A stretch of 6,645 bases of DNA from Rhodanobacter sp. UBA5168 (lineage in GTDB: Bacteria; Pseudomonadota; Gammaproteobacteria; Xanthomonadales; Rhodanobacteraceae): positions 1 through 6,645 of the forward strand of contig DHXA01000270.1 of assembly GCA_002413455.1 (NCBI GenBank), written 5' to 3'. Below the pieces are notes generated by a model. The model made no database searches. It was not told the origin of the DNA and saw nothing but the letters and a program-made list of their open reading frames with translations. A program made the position numbers and the translations under genes. Positions 1 through 6,380 of the stretch are shown piece by piece; positions within the stretch are counted from its first letter, which is position 1, and every line of letters begins with the position of its first letter.

Positions 1-87
1 TTTCGTGCCGGTGCGCGCAGCGTGCTGGGCTTGCCCTGACGAGCAGCGTGTGGGTCTCGTTTCAACAGAGGTTCGGCACCAAGAGAA
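1..87. other. Short region downstream of hsdR, possible end of a convergent gene
   Basis: This stretch lies beyond the hsdR stop codon. Read from base 1 on the plus strand it gives twelve sense codons (FRAGARSVLGLP) and a TGA at 37-39, so it could be the last codons of a convergent gene that enters from the left; twelve codons are too few to recognise. It also holds an imperfect direct repeat, GCAGCGTGCTGGG at 17-29 and GCAGCGTGTGGG at 43-54. ACGAG at 39-43 can pair with CTCGT at 56-60, but the stem is only 5 bp and no run of T follows, so I do not call a terminator. No other gene is visible. Confidence 0.25.
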
Positions 88-2406
88 CTATTGATACAGG
101 TGCGCCTGAATCGCGATGAAGGCTTCGCGAATCGCCGGCACCGGACCCAGCAGGCGCTTGGCATCGTTGGTGCCGCCGTAGCGAATGCGCAGGAAGTCGG
201 CGATCTTGCGCGAAGCCAGTTCATCGACGCCATGCTTTTCATAGGCCTCCAACACATAGTCGAGGAACGCCCGCATTTCGCGCTGGTAGCCATTCAGCCC
301 CGTGGTGCGCGCGGTACCGGCGCGTTCGTGACGGGACAACGGCGCCAGCGTAAAGCGGACATAGGCCAGCACGTCGAAGATGTCGCTGTCCGATGCATCG
401 ATCAGGCGACGCATGTCGTCCAGCCGGTCGGCGTCGTAGCCGAGATCCCTCAGGCGTTGCTGGAAGGCCTCGCGCCGGTCGGGATCACTCCACACGGCTC
501 GCAACTCGTCTTCCGAGGCAACCAGCACGCCAAGGTCTCCGAACAACTGCTGCATGAATTCCTGCGCCGTGATCTGCCGCCCCTCGTGCCAGTAGGTCGT
601 GGCAGCTAGATAACGAATCGAGCGCTCCTTGCCGTCGGCCAGCTTGACGATGATCTTGGCCGTGGGCTCCGGGGTCTCTTTTACGCCACCGCAGACTGGC
701 GGTTGGACTGCGTCGGGATCTGCTGGATCTTTCGGCGGGCGGGGCTCGTCGGGCGGCAGCGGCTCTCCGTCCCATTCGGGGTCTTCAAACTTCTCGTAGC
801 CTTTGACGAAGTCGTAGATGGTGAAGAAGTCCTTGCCGTCGAACGTGCGCGTGCCGCGGCCGATGATCTGCTTGAACTCGATCATCGACTTGATCGGGCG
901 CAGCAACACGATGTTGCGCACGTTGCGCGCATCAACGCCGGTGGAGAGCTTCTTGGAAGTGGTGAGGATCGTCGGCAGCGTCTTCTCGTTGTCCTGGAAC
1001 TCGCGCAGGTGCTGCTCGCCGAGCTTGCCGTCGTCGGCGGTCACCCGCTCGCAGTAGTGCGGGTCGGGGTTGTCCTTGATCTGGTTGATGGCGTTGCGCA
1101 CGCGCGCGGCATGATCCTGGGTGGCGCAGAACACCAGGGTCTTCTGGCGCTGGTCGATCTGGTCCATGAACTCGTGCACGCGGCTTTCCTCGCGCGCATC
1201 AATCTGGATCTTCGTATTGAAGTCGGCCTCGGTGTATTCCCGGTCCGGGTCGATCTCGCCGCCGACCACCTCGTCCTCGTCGGAGTAGGTGTAGCTGTCC
1301 AGCGTGCTGGCCATCTGGCGCACCTTGAACGGCGTGAGGAAGCCGTCGCCGATGCCTTCCTTCAACGCATAGGTGTAAACCGGGTCGCCGAAATAGCGGT
1401 AGGTGTCGGTGTTGGCGTCGCGCTTGGGCGTGGCGGTCATGCCCAACTGCACGGCGGGTGAAAAGTATTCGAGGATGCCGCGCCAGCTGCTTTCGTCCTT
1501 CGCCCCGCCGCGATGGCATTCGTCGATGACGATGAAGTCGAAGAAATCCGCCGGGTAACCTTCGAAGGTGAACTGCGGTTCGCCCGCGCTGTCGGTGCCG
1601 GTCATGAAGGTCTGGAAGATGGTGAAGAACACGCTGGCGTTCTTCGGGATCCGGCCCTGCCGGCGGATCTCCTCCGGGCTGATGCGGCACAGCGCACCGG
1701 GCGCAAACGCGCTGAACGCGTTGTAGGCCTGGTCGGCCAGGATATTGCGGTCGGCCAGAAACAGGATGCGCGGCCGACGCACCGGATCACGACTCAGGTT
1801 CCAGCTCGACTCGAACAGCTTCCACGCGATCTGGAACGCGATCGAGGTCTTGCCGGTTCCGGTCGCCAGGGTCAGCAGAATGCGCTGCTCGCCCTTGGCA
1901 ATGGCCTCCAGCACCGCGGTGATCGCATTGTGCTGGTAGTAGCGCGGCTGCCACTTGCCGCCGCCGGTTTCGAACGGCACCGCGCCGAAGCGGTCGCGCC
2001 AGTCGTTGCCTTCGGGGAAGCAGCGTGTCCACAGCTCTTGCGGGGTGGGAAAGGGCAACGCGATATCGCCCTCGTTGCCGGTCTGCATGTCGACGGCATA
2101 CCAACCGAGGCCGTTGCTGGCGTAGGCGAAGCGTGCCTGCAGCCGCGTGGCGTAATCCTTGGCCTGGCCCACGCCTGCGGTGTGACCAAGACCCGCGCGC
2201 TTGGCCTCGATCACCGCCAGCTTGCGATCGCGGTAGCTCAGCACGTAATCGGCGGACAACGGATTGGCCCGTCCACCACCCCCGGTGATGCGGCCGGGGC
2301 AGATCATCTCGCGATTGACCTTGGAGCCCTCCACCACGCCCCAGCCGGCGTCGCGCAGCACCGGATCGATGCGATTGGCACGCGTATCGGCTTCGGTCTC
2401 GTTCAT
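88..2406 (-). CDS. hsdR: Type I restriction enzyme, R (endonuclease/translocase) subunit, EcoEI-like
   Basis: HsdR is the motor and nuclease of a type I R-M complex: after HsdS finds an unmethylated target it pulls in DNA using ATP and cuts far from the site. The 772-residue product has the full domain order. The N-terminal nuclease has D53 (SADYV), E67 and K69 (IEAK) of the PD-(D/E)xK core, then a QxxxY motif (Q81, Y85). The SF2 motor has RYYQ at 155-158, Walker A ATGTGKTS at 181-188, the DECH box at 295-298, TATPKR at 324-329 and QIIGRGTR at 513-520. A proline-rich linker (about 550-570) leads to a C-terminal region like EcoEI_R_C, which should dock on the methylase. The length fits the short EcoEI-type (IB-like) HsdR. 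I chose the ATG at 2406 because AAAGGGG lies 7 bases upstream; an in-frame GTG at 2448 would add 14 residues without clear support. All key residues are present, so it looks active. It is last in the locus. Confidence 0.96.
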   Translation of the reverse strand: MNETEADTRANRIDPVLRDAGWGVVEGSKVNREMICPGRITGGGGRANPLSADYVLSYRDRKLAVIEAKRAGLGHTAGVGQAKDYATRLQARFAYASNGLGWYAVDMQTGNEGDIALPFPTPQELWTRCFPEGNDWRDRFGAVPFETGGGKWQPRYYQHNAITAVLEAIAKGEQRILLTLATGTGKTSIAFQIAWKLFESSWNLSRDPVRRPRILFLADRNILADQAYNAFSAFAPGALCRISPEEIRRQGRIPKNASVFFTIFQTFMTGTDSAGEPQFTFEGYPADFFDFIVIDECHRGGAKDESSWRGILEYFSPAVQLGMTATPKRDANTDTYRYFGDPVYTYALKEGIGDGFLTPFKVRQMASTLDSYTYSDEDEVVGGEIDPDREYTEADFNTKIQIDAREESRVHEFMDQIDQRQKTLVFCATQDHAARVRNAINQIKDNPDPHYCERVTADDGKLGEQHLREFQDNEKTLPTILTTSKKLSTGVDARNVRNIVLLRPIKSMIEFKQIIGRGTRTFDGKDFFTIYDFVKGYEKFEDPEWDGEPLPPDEPRPPKDPADPDAVQPPVCGGVKETPEPTAKIIVKLADGKERSIRYLAATTYWHEGRQITAQEFMQQLFGDLGVLVASEDELRAVWSDPDRREAFQQRLRDLGYDADRLDDMRRLIDASDSDIFDVLAYVRFTLAPLSRHERAGTARTTGLNGYQREMRAFLDYVLEAYEKHGVDELASRKIADFLRIRYGGTNDAKRLLGPVPAIREAFIAIQAHLYQ

Positions 2407-2413
2407 GTCCTTG

Positions 2414-2420
2414 CCCCTTT
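2414..2420 (-). promoter_or_regulatory. Ribosome binding site of hsdR
   Basis: On the minus strand AAAGGGG sits 7 bases before the ATG at 2406. This is the strongest Shine-Dalgarno match in the locus and decides the ATG over the upstream in-frame GTG at 2448. It means hsdR can be translated independently of the DUF3800 gene, whose stop codon is about 190 bases upstream. Confidence 0.65.
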
Positions 2421-2537
2421 GCTCCGTGCTGCGCTCATACATCAGCACGAACTGAATGGAACGGATTCAAACCATCCAGATCCACATTCACGCCTTGGGC
2501 AGGATACCCGAGCCGCCTTGCAATTCTCGGCACATGA

Positions 2538-2563
2538 GACCCATACTTGCCGGCAAATGGGTT
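2538..2563. repeat. Inverted repeat with a TTGCCGGCAA palindrome
   Basis: ACCCAT (2539-2544) is the exact reverse complement of ATGGGT (2557-2562), and a G-T pair can extend it to 2538/2563. Between the arms lies AC, then the perfect 10-base palindrome TTGCCGGCAA (2547-2556). The RNA could fold as a 6-bp stem, a 2-base bulge, a 3-bp stem and a CCGG loop. It could be an operator for a dimeric protein, an mRNA processing or stabilising hairpin, or part of a mobile-element scar. Only the base pairing is seen directly; the role is unknown. Confidence 0.45.
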
Positions 2564-2585
2564 GGGGGTTCCCGGCCGGCGTTAT

Positions 2586-2620
2586 GGCCTCGGTGCGTTC
2601 ACCGGGGCCTTTCGCTTTCT
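2586..2620 (+). terminator. Terminator-like hairpin facing the plus strand
   Basis: GGCC-T-CGGTG (2586-2595) pairs with CACCG-G-GGCC (2600-2609) around a CGTT loop. In plus-strand RNA all ten pairs form, counting one U-G pair, and TTTCGCTTTCT (2610-2620) follows, as in a rho-independent terminator. In minus-strand RNA the same position becomes a C-A mismatch and no U run follows, so it is a poor terminator for the R-M operon. The TGA of the DUF3800 gene (2599-2601) falls at the loop edge. No plus-strand gene is seen for it to end. Confidence 0.45.
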
Positions 2621-3486
2621 AGAGCCGGGTGAATCTTCAAACCCCATCCCTCGAAGCCAACGCCCACGTTTTTACGGCCGCCGCTGCAGAAGAACTTCCC
2701 CTTCAACACCTCGAACGCACGATTGGGCTGCTGCGGCTTTACCACCGACAAGCCAATCGGGCGGGCCACCAGATCCGCCAGCTGCAGGCCGGTCGAATTG
2801 GTCTTCTTGTCGGCAAAGATGACTTCGAAAGGCAGCGGCTTGCCGAACTTGTTTTCGCCCGCGCACACGCGCCGGAATTCCAGCTCAAGCTCGGCGTCTT
2901 CCTTCTTGCCCCTGCATTCGACCACCACGTGGGTCGGCAGCTCGTCCTGGTGTTTCTCCTGCACGAACTCGTAAAGGGTTTCGAGACAGAAGCCCAAGGC
3001 CAGGTGGTAAGGATTCTCGCTGCGTTCGCGTAACCGTGCCTTGTCGATGATGCTGGCGATCAGGATAAAGTTGTTCGTTTCAATAATGCCAGTCAACTCA
3101 TCGAGAAAGGCTTCCTTGTGGGGGCGACTGGAGAACCGGAAGCTGCCGCGCTCCTTCCGGATGTCCGTCTCGTGCAGCACGACCACGTCATGCCCGAAAT
3201 GCTTGAACTTGAAGCTCTCCAGCGCGGGTACGACATGGTTGACGTAATAAGCCTTTTGAAAAACGCAGAACGCCAGCACGAACACCGGGTATTGCGGATC
3301 GATGCTCTCCAAACCGTGGTCGCCGCTCTCGTCCACATAAACCACGTAATGACTGTGCTGCCTGCCCGGGACCATCGGCTCCACTTCGGACGGTGGCTTG
3401 GGCAGGTGTTTGCCGAACAGCGGGTATTGGCCCGAGGCATCCGGCGATGCCACGCTGCCGTCCTTGGTCGATGATGGTTTCGTCAT
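2599..3486 (-). CDS. DUF3800 domain protein inside the type I R-M operon
   Basis: I recognise this as a DUF3800-family protein (295 residues) by its motifs in order: VDESGDHG at 51-58 after a beta-strand (HYVVY), LHETDIRK at 104-111, VVVECRGKKED at 187-197, and FADKKTNSTGLQLADLVA at 224-241. The conserved acidic residues D52, E106, E190 and D238 are spaced as in an RNase H-like metal site, which suggests a nuclease or integrase-like fold; this is inference, and the family has no settled function that I know. The first 40 or so residues are polar and proline-rich, with no signal peptide or membrane segment, so it should be cytoplasmic. The ATG at 3486 follows the hsdS stop by 9 bases with no strong Shine-Dalgarno, which points to translational coupling. 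An ATG at 3375 (residue 38), preceded by GGAG, is an alternative start just before the domain. Parts of the gene are 42-55% GC, well below hsdM and hsdR, so it may have been acquired separately. Confidence 0.88.
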   Translation of the reverse strand: MTKPSSTKDGSVASPDASGQYPLFGKHLPKPPSEVEPMVPGRQHSHYVVYVDESGDHGLESIDPQYPVFVLAFCVFQKAYYVNHVVPALESFKFKHFGHDVVVLHETDIRKERGSFRFSSRPHKEAFLDELTGIIETNNFILIASIIDKARLRERSENPYHLALGFCLETLYEFVQEKHQDELPTHVVVECRGKKEDAELELEFRRVCAGENKFGKPLPFEVIFADKKTNSTGLQLADLVARPIGLSVVKPQQPNRAFEVLKGKFFCSGGRKNVGVGFEGWGLKIHPALESERPR

Positions 3487-3495
3487 GGACCGAGC

Positions 3496-4671
3496 TTACA
3501 GCTGTCCGGAGAAGGCTTTTTGCAGGAGGGATTGGCGGAGGTTGGCGAGGTCAGCGATCTGAAGATCGTAGCGATCCCGCGCTCGCTCTGAAGCTTCGCC
3601 AATTTCGCGCGCCTGCGCCACAAGTCGTCTCTGCTCGGCAATTTCCGGAAGCGGAATGGGAATCCCGTTGAGTGCCTTCTGATTGAGCTTGGGTTGCGCC
3701 ATGCCAGTGACAAATGGCTCAAGGGAAATCGAATTCAAATACAGGCGGACGAATTCCTGGGTATCGAGATCATCGAATCTCAGCACATGGGCATGATTAT
3801 TGACCCAGGCGTTGCCGGTGATCGAAAACGCGATGGGATAAGTGCGCGCCAAGAGGTTTGCTCCATCTTCCGAGACCAGCAACAGGTCTTCGTCGAAGAT
3901 GTGCGTTGCAACATGGTCAACCACACCCGACGCTCCATAGTACGGAACCGGTCCGGTCTCTCGATCCGATTTGGTAACAGGCACACGCAACCGGTCCAGG
4001 TTCTCGCAGATATCGACCAAAATCTTTTCAGGCCATATGGCCTTGCTGGCGGCAAATGCGGCACACACCCAATTGGACAATAGAGCTGCGGCATCCGCCA
4101 GATTGGCCTCGGCATGGGCGCGGGCGCGGTCGAGGGCGGCGAAGGCCTGATCGAGCACCGCAACGATCCGCTTCTGCTCATCCATCGGTGGCAACGGGAT
4201 TTCTAGCGATTTCAAGACATCAGTCGAAAGACGATGCACCGTTGCGCCACGGCTCACCGTCGCGAGAATCTCACCCTCTGCGGCTCGCATGAAGTATGCG
4301 AGGAAGTGCGGATATAGCTCTTTCGATGGACAGATCGCCTTTAGATCCTGGTTGATCGTCAGTTCGCGACCCGAGAGCGCAGTTGGTATTGTTCTTGCGA
4401 GAATGCCGGACCTAACCACGATCAGAAGGCAGTCAGCCGGAATGAGCTTAGTAGCTGACCCCTCGATTGCATGGGGCGTAATCTTGTCCAAAGAATCTGA
4501 GATTACGTCAAACTTCATATCCTTCGGCGAAACCCAAGGTATTTCGCCCTTCCAGAAATCGGCCCGGCGTTTGGAGGGGGTGCCACCGCCAAGGAACTTC
4601 GTAACCTTACCCAGCGGGTGAACAGGCCATTTGGTCGGAACGCCTGAGTGGACCTCAAGCTGAGCGCTCAC
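3496..4671 (-). CDS. hsdS: Type I restriction-modification specificity (S) subunit
   Basis: HsdS reads the split DNA target for both modification and restriction. The 391-residue product has the classic layout: target-recognition domain 1 (about 14-160), a helical spacer (158-206), domain 2 (about 213-340) and a second helical spacer (339-388) ending LRQSLLQKAFSGQL, the usual HsdS tail. The two spacers resemble each other (IPLPPMDEQKRIVAVL and IPIPLPEIAEQRRLVAQ) and are 181 residues apart, so each domain should read one half of a two-part site. Domain 2 has typical PYYGASG, LLLVSEDGANL and NNHAHVL segments. The GTG start at 4671 overlaps the hsdM stop as GTGA, with GGGGGA just upstream; the reading frame stays open further upstream, but only as a shadow of hsdM. 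GC is 43-53% in samples of the recognition domains and 75% in the first spacer, a mosaic typical of domain exchange. No second hsdS or inverted repeat suggests phase variation. The target sequence cannot be read from this. Confidence 0.95.
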   Translation of the reverse strand: MSAQLEVHSGVPTKWPVHPLGKVTKFLGGGTPSKRRADFWKGEIPWVSPKDMKFDVISDSLDKITPHAIEGSATKLIPADCLLIVVRSGILARTIPTALSGRELTINQDLKAICPSKELYPHFLAYFMRAAEGEILATVSRGATVHRLSTDVLKSLEIPLPPMDEQKRIVAVLDQAFAALDRARAHAEANLADAAALLSNWVCAAFAASKAIWPEKILVDICENLDRLRVPVTKSDRETGPVPYYGASGVVDHVATHIFDEDLLLVSEDGANLLARTYPIAFSITGNAWVNNHAHVLRFDDLDTQEFVRLYLNSISLEPFVTGMAQPKLNQKALNGIPIPLPEIAEQRRLVAQAREIGEASERARDRYDLQIADLANLRQSLLQKAFSGQL

Positions 4672-6119
4672 AACATCCCCCGAATCTCTTCCAGAATCTG
4701 CGCCGTCTCCGCATCCCGCGCCAGCATGTCGGCAATGATCTGCTCTGGACTGCGCAACGCCTCGGCCTCCGGCGCATGGGGGTTCTTCACCGACAGATCC
4801 CACGTCGTCTTGTCCACGTCAGCGACCGCCACCGTCCAGCTCTTGTCGCTGTCGGCCTTGCTCGCCTGCAAGGCGACGAACTCGGCCAGATCCCCGTCAT
4901 TGAGCGGCGTGGTCTTGCCCATGCTGCGACCAGGATCGAGCTGGTAGAACCAGACCTTGCGCGTCTTCGATCCCTTCTCGAAGAACAGCACCACGGTCTT
5001 GACGCCCGCGCCCTGGAACGTGCCGCTGGGGCAGTCGAGTACGGTGTGCAGGTTGCAGCTTTCCAGCAGCTCCTTGCGCAGGGCGACGCTGGCGTTGTCG
5101 GTGTTGCTGAGGAAGGTGTTCTTGATCACCACGGCGCCGCGACCGCCGGCCTTGAGCTTGCGGATGAAGTGCTGCAGGAACAGGTAGGCGGTTTCGCCGG
5201 ACTTGATCGGGAAGTTCTGCTGCACCTCCTTGCGCTCACCACCCCCAAATGGAGGATTCGCCAGCACGATGTCGTGGCGGTCCTTCTGCTGGATGTCCAT
5301 CACGTTGTCGGCGAGCGTGTTGGTGTGGCGGATATTGGGCGCGTCGACGCCGTGCAGGATCAGGTTCATCACACCCAGCACGTAGGCCAGCGATTTCTTC
5401 TCCTGACCGTAGAAGGTCTTGCGCTGCAGCGTGTCCCATTCGGCAGCGGAGAGGTTGTCGCGGCGCAGGTAGTCCCATGCTTCGCACAGGAACCCGGCCG
5501 AGCCACAGGCGCCGTCGTAGATGGTTTCGCCGATCTGCGGTTGCACCACCTTGATCATGGCGCGGATCAGCGGGCGCGGCGTGTAGTACTCACCGCCGTT
5601 GCGGCCGGCGTTGCCCATGCGCTTGATGCGCGTTTCGTACAGGTCGGACAGCTCGTGCTTGGCCTCCTGGCTGCCGAAGTTGAGCTGGTCGATGATTTCC
5701 AGCGCGTCGCGCAGCGAGTAGCCGGAGCGGAAGCGGTTGGCGATCTCGGAGAAGATCTCGCCGATTTTGTATTCCAGCGAGTCGGGATCGTCGGTGGCAG
5801 CGCGGAACGTCTGCAGATACGGAAACAGCTTGCCGTTGACGAACTCGATCAGGTCGGCGCCGGTGCGCGCAGCGTTGAGATCGGGCGTGCCGTCGTCCTT
5901 CTTCGGCGCGGCCCAGGTCTGCCAGCGGTAGGGCTCATCGAGGATAGGCGCGTAGTCGCGACCTTCCAGCGTGGCCTCGTCCTCCCACTCCTTCTCCATG
6001 TCGTCGAGGTACTTGAGAAACAGCAGCCACGAGGTCTGTTCAGCGTAGTCCAGCTCGGATGCCAGCCCCTCGTCATTACGCATGACGCGGTCCATGTTGT
6101 TGAAGGCGTTTTCAAACAT
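4668..6119 (-). CDS. hsdM: Type I restriction-modification DNA methylase (M) subunit, N6-adenine
   Basis: HsdM transfers a methyl group from S-adenosylmethionine to adenine in the target chosen by HsdS, protecting host DNA; two copies join one HsdS. The 483-residue product opens MFENAFNNMDRV and has the HsdM N-terminal helical region (ELDYAEQTSWLLFLKYLDDME at about 22-42), which helps sense the methylation state. The linker signature GEYYTPRPLI is at 176-185. Motif I, which binds the cofactor, is DGACGSAGF at 202-210, and the catalytic motif IV is NPPF at 288-291, so it should be active. The C-terminal region (about 430-483) should contact HsdS. I chose the ATG at 6119 because close relatives begin MFEQ(A/T)F; the frame is open 62 codons further, but that stretch has no family-like sequence. 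The Shine-Dalgarno at this start is weak. It is the first gene of the operon, with stop TGA shared with the hsdS GTG. Confidence 0.96.
   Translation of the reverse strand: MFENAFNNMDRVMRNDEGLASELDYAEQTSWLLFLKYLDDMEKEWEDEATLEGRDYAPILDEPYRWQTWAAPKKDDGTPDLNAARTGADLIEFVNGKLFPYLQTFRAATDDPDSLEYKIGEIFSEIANRFRSGYSLRDALEIIDQLNFGSQEAKHELSDLYETRIKRMGNAGRNGGEYYTPRPLIRAMIKVVQPQIGETIYDGACGSAGFLCEAWDYLRRDNLSAAEWDTLQRKTFYGQEKKSLAYVLGVMNLILHGVDAPNIRHTNTLADNVMDIQQKDRHDIVLANPPFGGGERKEVQQNFPIKSGETAYLFLQHFIRKLKAGGRGAVVIKNTFLSNTDNASVALRKELLESCNLHTVLDCPSGTFQGAGVKTVVLFFEKGSKTRKVWFYQLDPGRSMGKTTPLNDGDLAEFVALQASKADSDKSWTVAVADVDKTTWDLSVKNPHAPEAEALRSPEQIIADMLARDAETAQILEEIRGML
4676..4681 (-). promoter_or_regulatory. Ribosome binding site of hsdS inside hsdM
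   Basis: On the minus strand GGGGGA lies 4 bases before the GTG at 4671, inside the last codons of hsdM. With the GTGA overlap it supports start-stop coupling, which keeps methylase and specificity subunits in step. The spacing is a little short for an ideal site. Confidence 0.4.
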
Positions 6120-6211
6120 GCGGTGAAATGTCTCTGTTGGGTTTCGGGCGCAGCCGATGGCTTGCTGCCGAGGCAATCCACCGAATGCGCCTTCGATCGC
6201 ACGCATCCGGC

Positions 6212-6240
6212 ACAAGACTGGGGCAGCGCGCACTTTACAA
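6212..6240 (-). promoter_or_regulatory. Weak candidate promoter for the R-M operon
   Basis: On the minus strand TTGTAA (6235-6240) and TCTTGT (6212-6217) are separated by 17 bases, the ideal spacing, and lie about 95 bases before hsdM. The -35 matches 4 of 6 consensus bases and the -10 only 3 of 6, so this is the best pair I could find rather than a convincing one. Confidence 0.15.
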
Positions 6241-6368
6241 CGTCCGCCACCGCCCGACTGACCGAACAGAGCTTCGCAGTGAACCCATTCCCTTTTGTTC
6301 CTCACTAACTCTGCCAGAGCTATTGTCGATTTCCGATCATCAGCTTCGTCGTCAGTGCATCACCACCC

Positions 6369-6374
6369 AAAGGA
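6369..6374 (+). promoter_or_regulatory. Ribosome binding site of the YCII-domain gene
   Basis: AAAGGA lies 6 bases before the ATG at 6381 on the plus strand. It is a good Shine-Dalgarno match and supports this start codon. Confidence 0.65.
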
Positions 6375-6380
6375 TCTTCC

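Larger units (their letters stand above)
2407..2598. other. Non-coding gap between the DUF3800 gene and hsdR
   Basis: This 192-base gap contrasts with the tight packing of the other junctions in the locus (a 4-base overlap and a 9-base gap). It contains the hsdR ribosome binding site, a palindromic hairpin (2538-2563) and most of a terminator-like hairpin facing the plus strand. I saw no convincing sigma-70 promoter for hsdR in it, so hsdR may be read from upstream or from a promoter I cannot recognise. On the plus strand the right half (about 2512-2622) stays open in a frame ending GVMASVRSPGPFAF, which may be a phage-derived scar. Confidence 0.6.
6120..6380. other. Intergenic region between divergent hsdM and YCII genes
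   Basis: This 261-base stretch should hold the promoters of both divergent genes. It is open in long frames on both strands, as GC-rich DNA often is, but none of these translations looks like a known protein. It contains an interrupted palindrome CTCTG-C-CAGAG at 6309-6319, a possible small operator. I found no strong -35/-10 pair on either strand, no tRNA and no repeat longer than this. Confidence 0.55.

Noticed and set aside
703..1461. 252-codon plus-strand frame opposite hsdR
   Set aside because: It is a valine/leucine/alanine-rich shadow of the HsdR motor domain, with no start signal or motif.
2407..2448. GTG start of hsdR at 2448
   Set aside because: The ATG at 2406 has a strong Shine-Dalgarno at 7 bases; the extra residues (MLMYERSTEQRGKD) have no family support.
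2460..2476. tRNA T-arm-like sequence on the minus strand (GATGG-TTTGAAT-CCGTT)
   Set aside because: Two of its five stem pairs are G-U, and no acceptor, D or anticodon arm fits around it.
1513..2622. 369-codon plus-strand frame opposite hsdR and the gap
   Set aside because: Most of it is antisense to hsdR and reads as low-complexity shadow; only its last part (about 2512-2622) is kept, as a possible phage-derived scar.
3496..4671. Phase-variable or invertible hsdS
   Set aside because: There is one full-length hsdS, no second partial copy, no inverted repeats flanking recognition domains, no recombinase gene and no simple-repeat tract in the window.
4672..4803. Longer hsdS start at 4803
   Set aside because: The extra 44 residues lie inside the hsdM 3' end in another frame and do not look like HsdS; the GTG at 4671 with GTGA overlap fits better.
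4776..6308. 510-codon open frame on the plus strand opposite hsdM
   Set aside because: It is antisense to a clear HsdM with all motifs; its translation is rich in V, L, A, G and R without recognisable motifs, as expected from the reverse of GC-rich codons.
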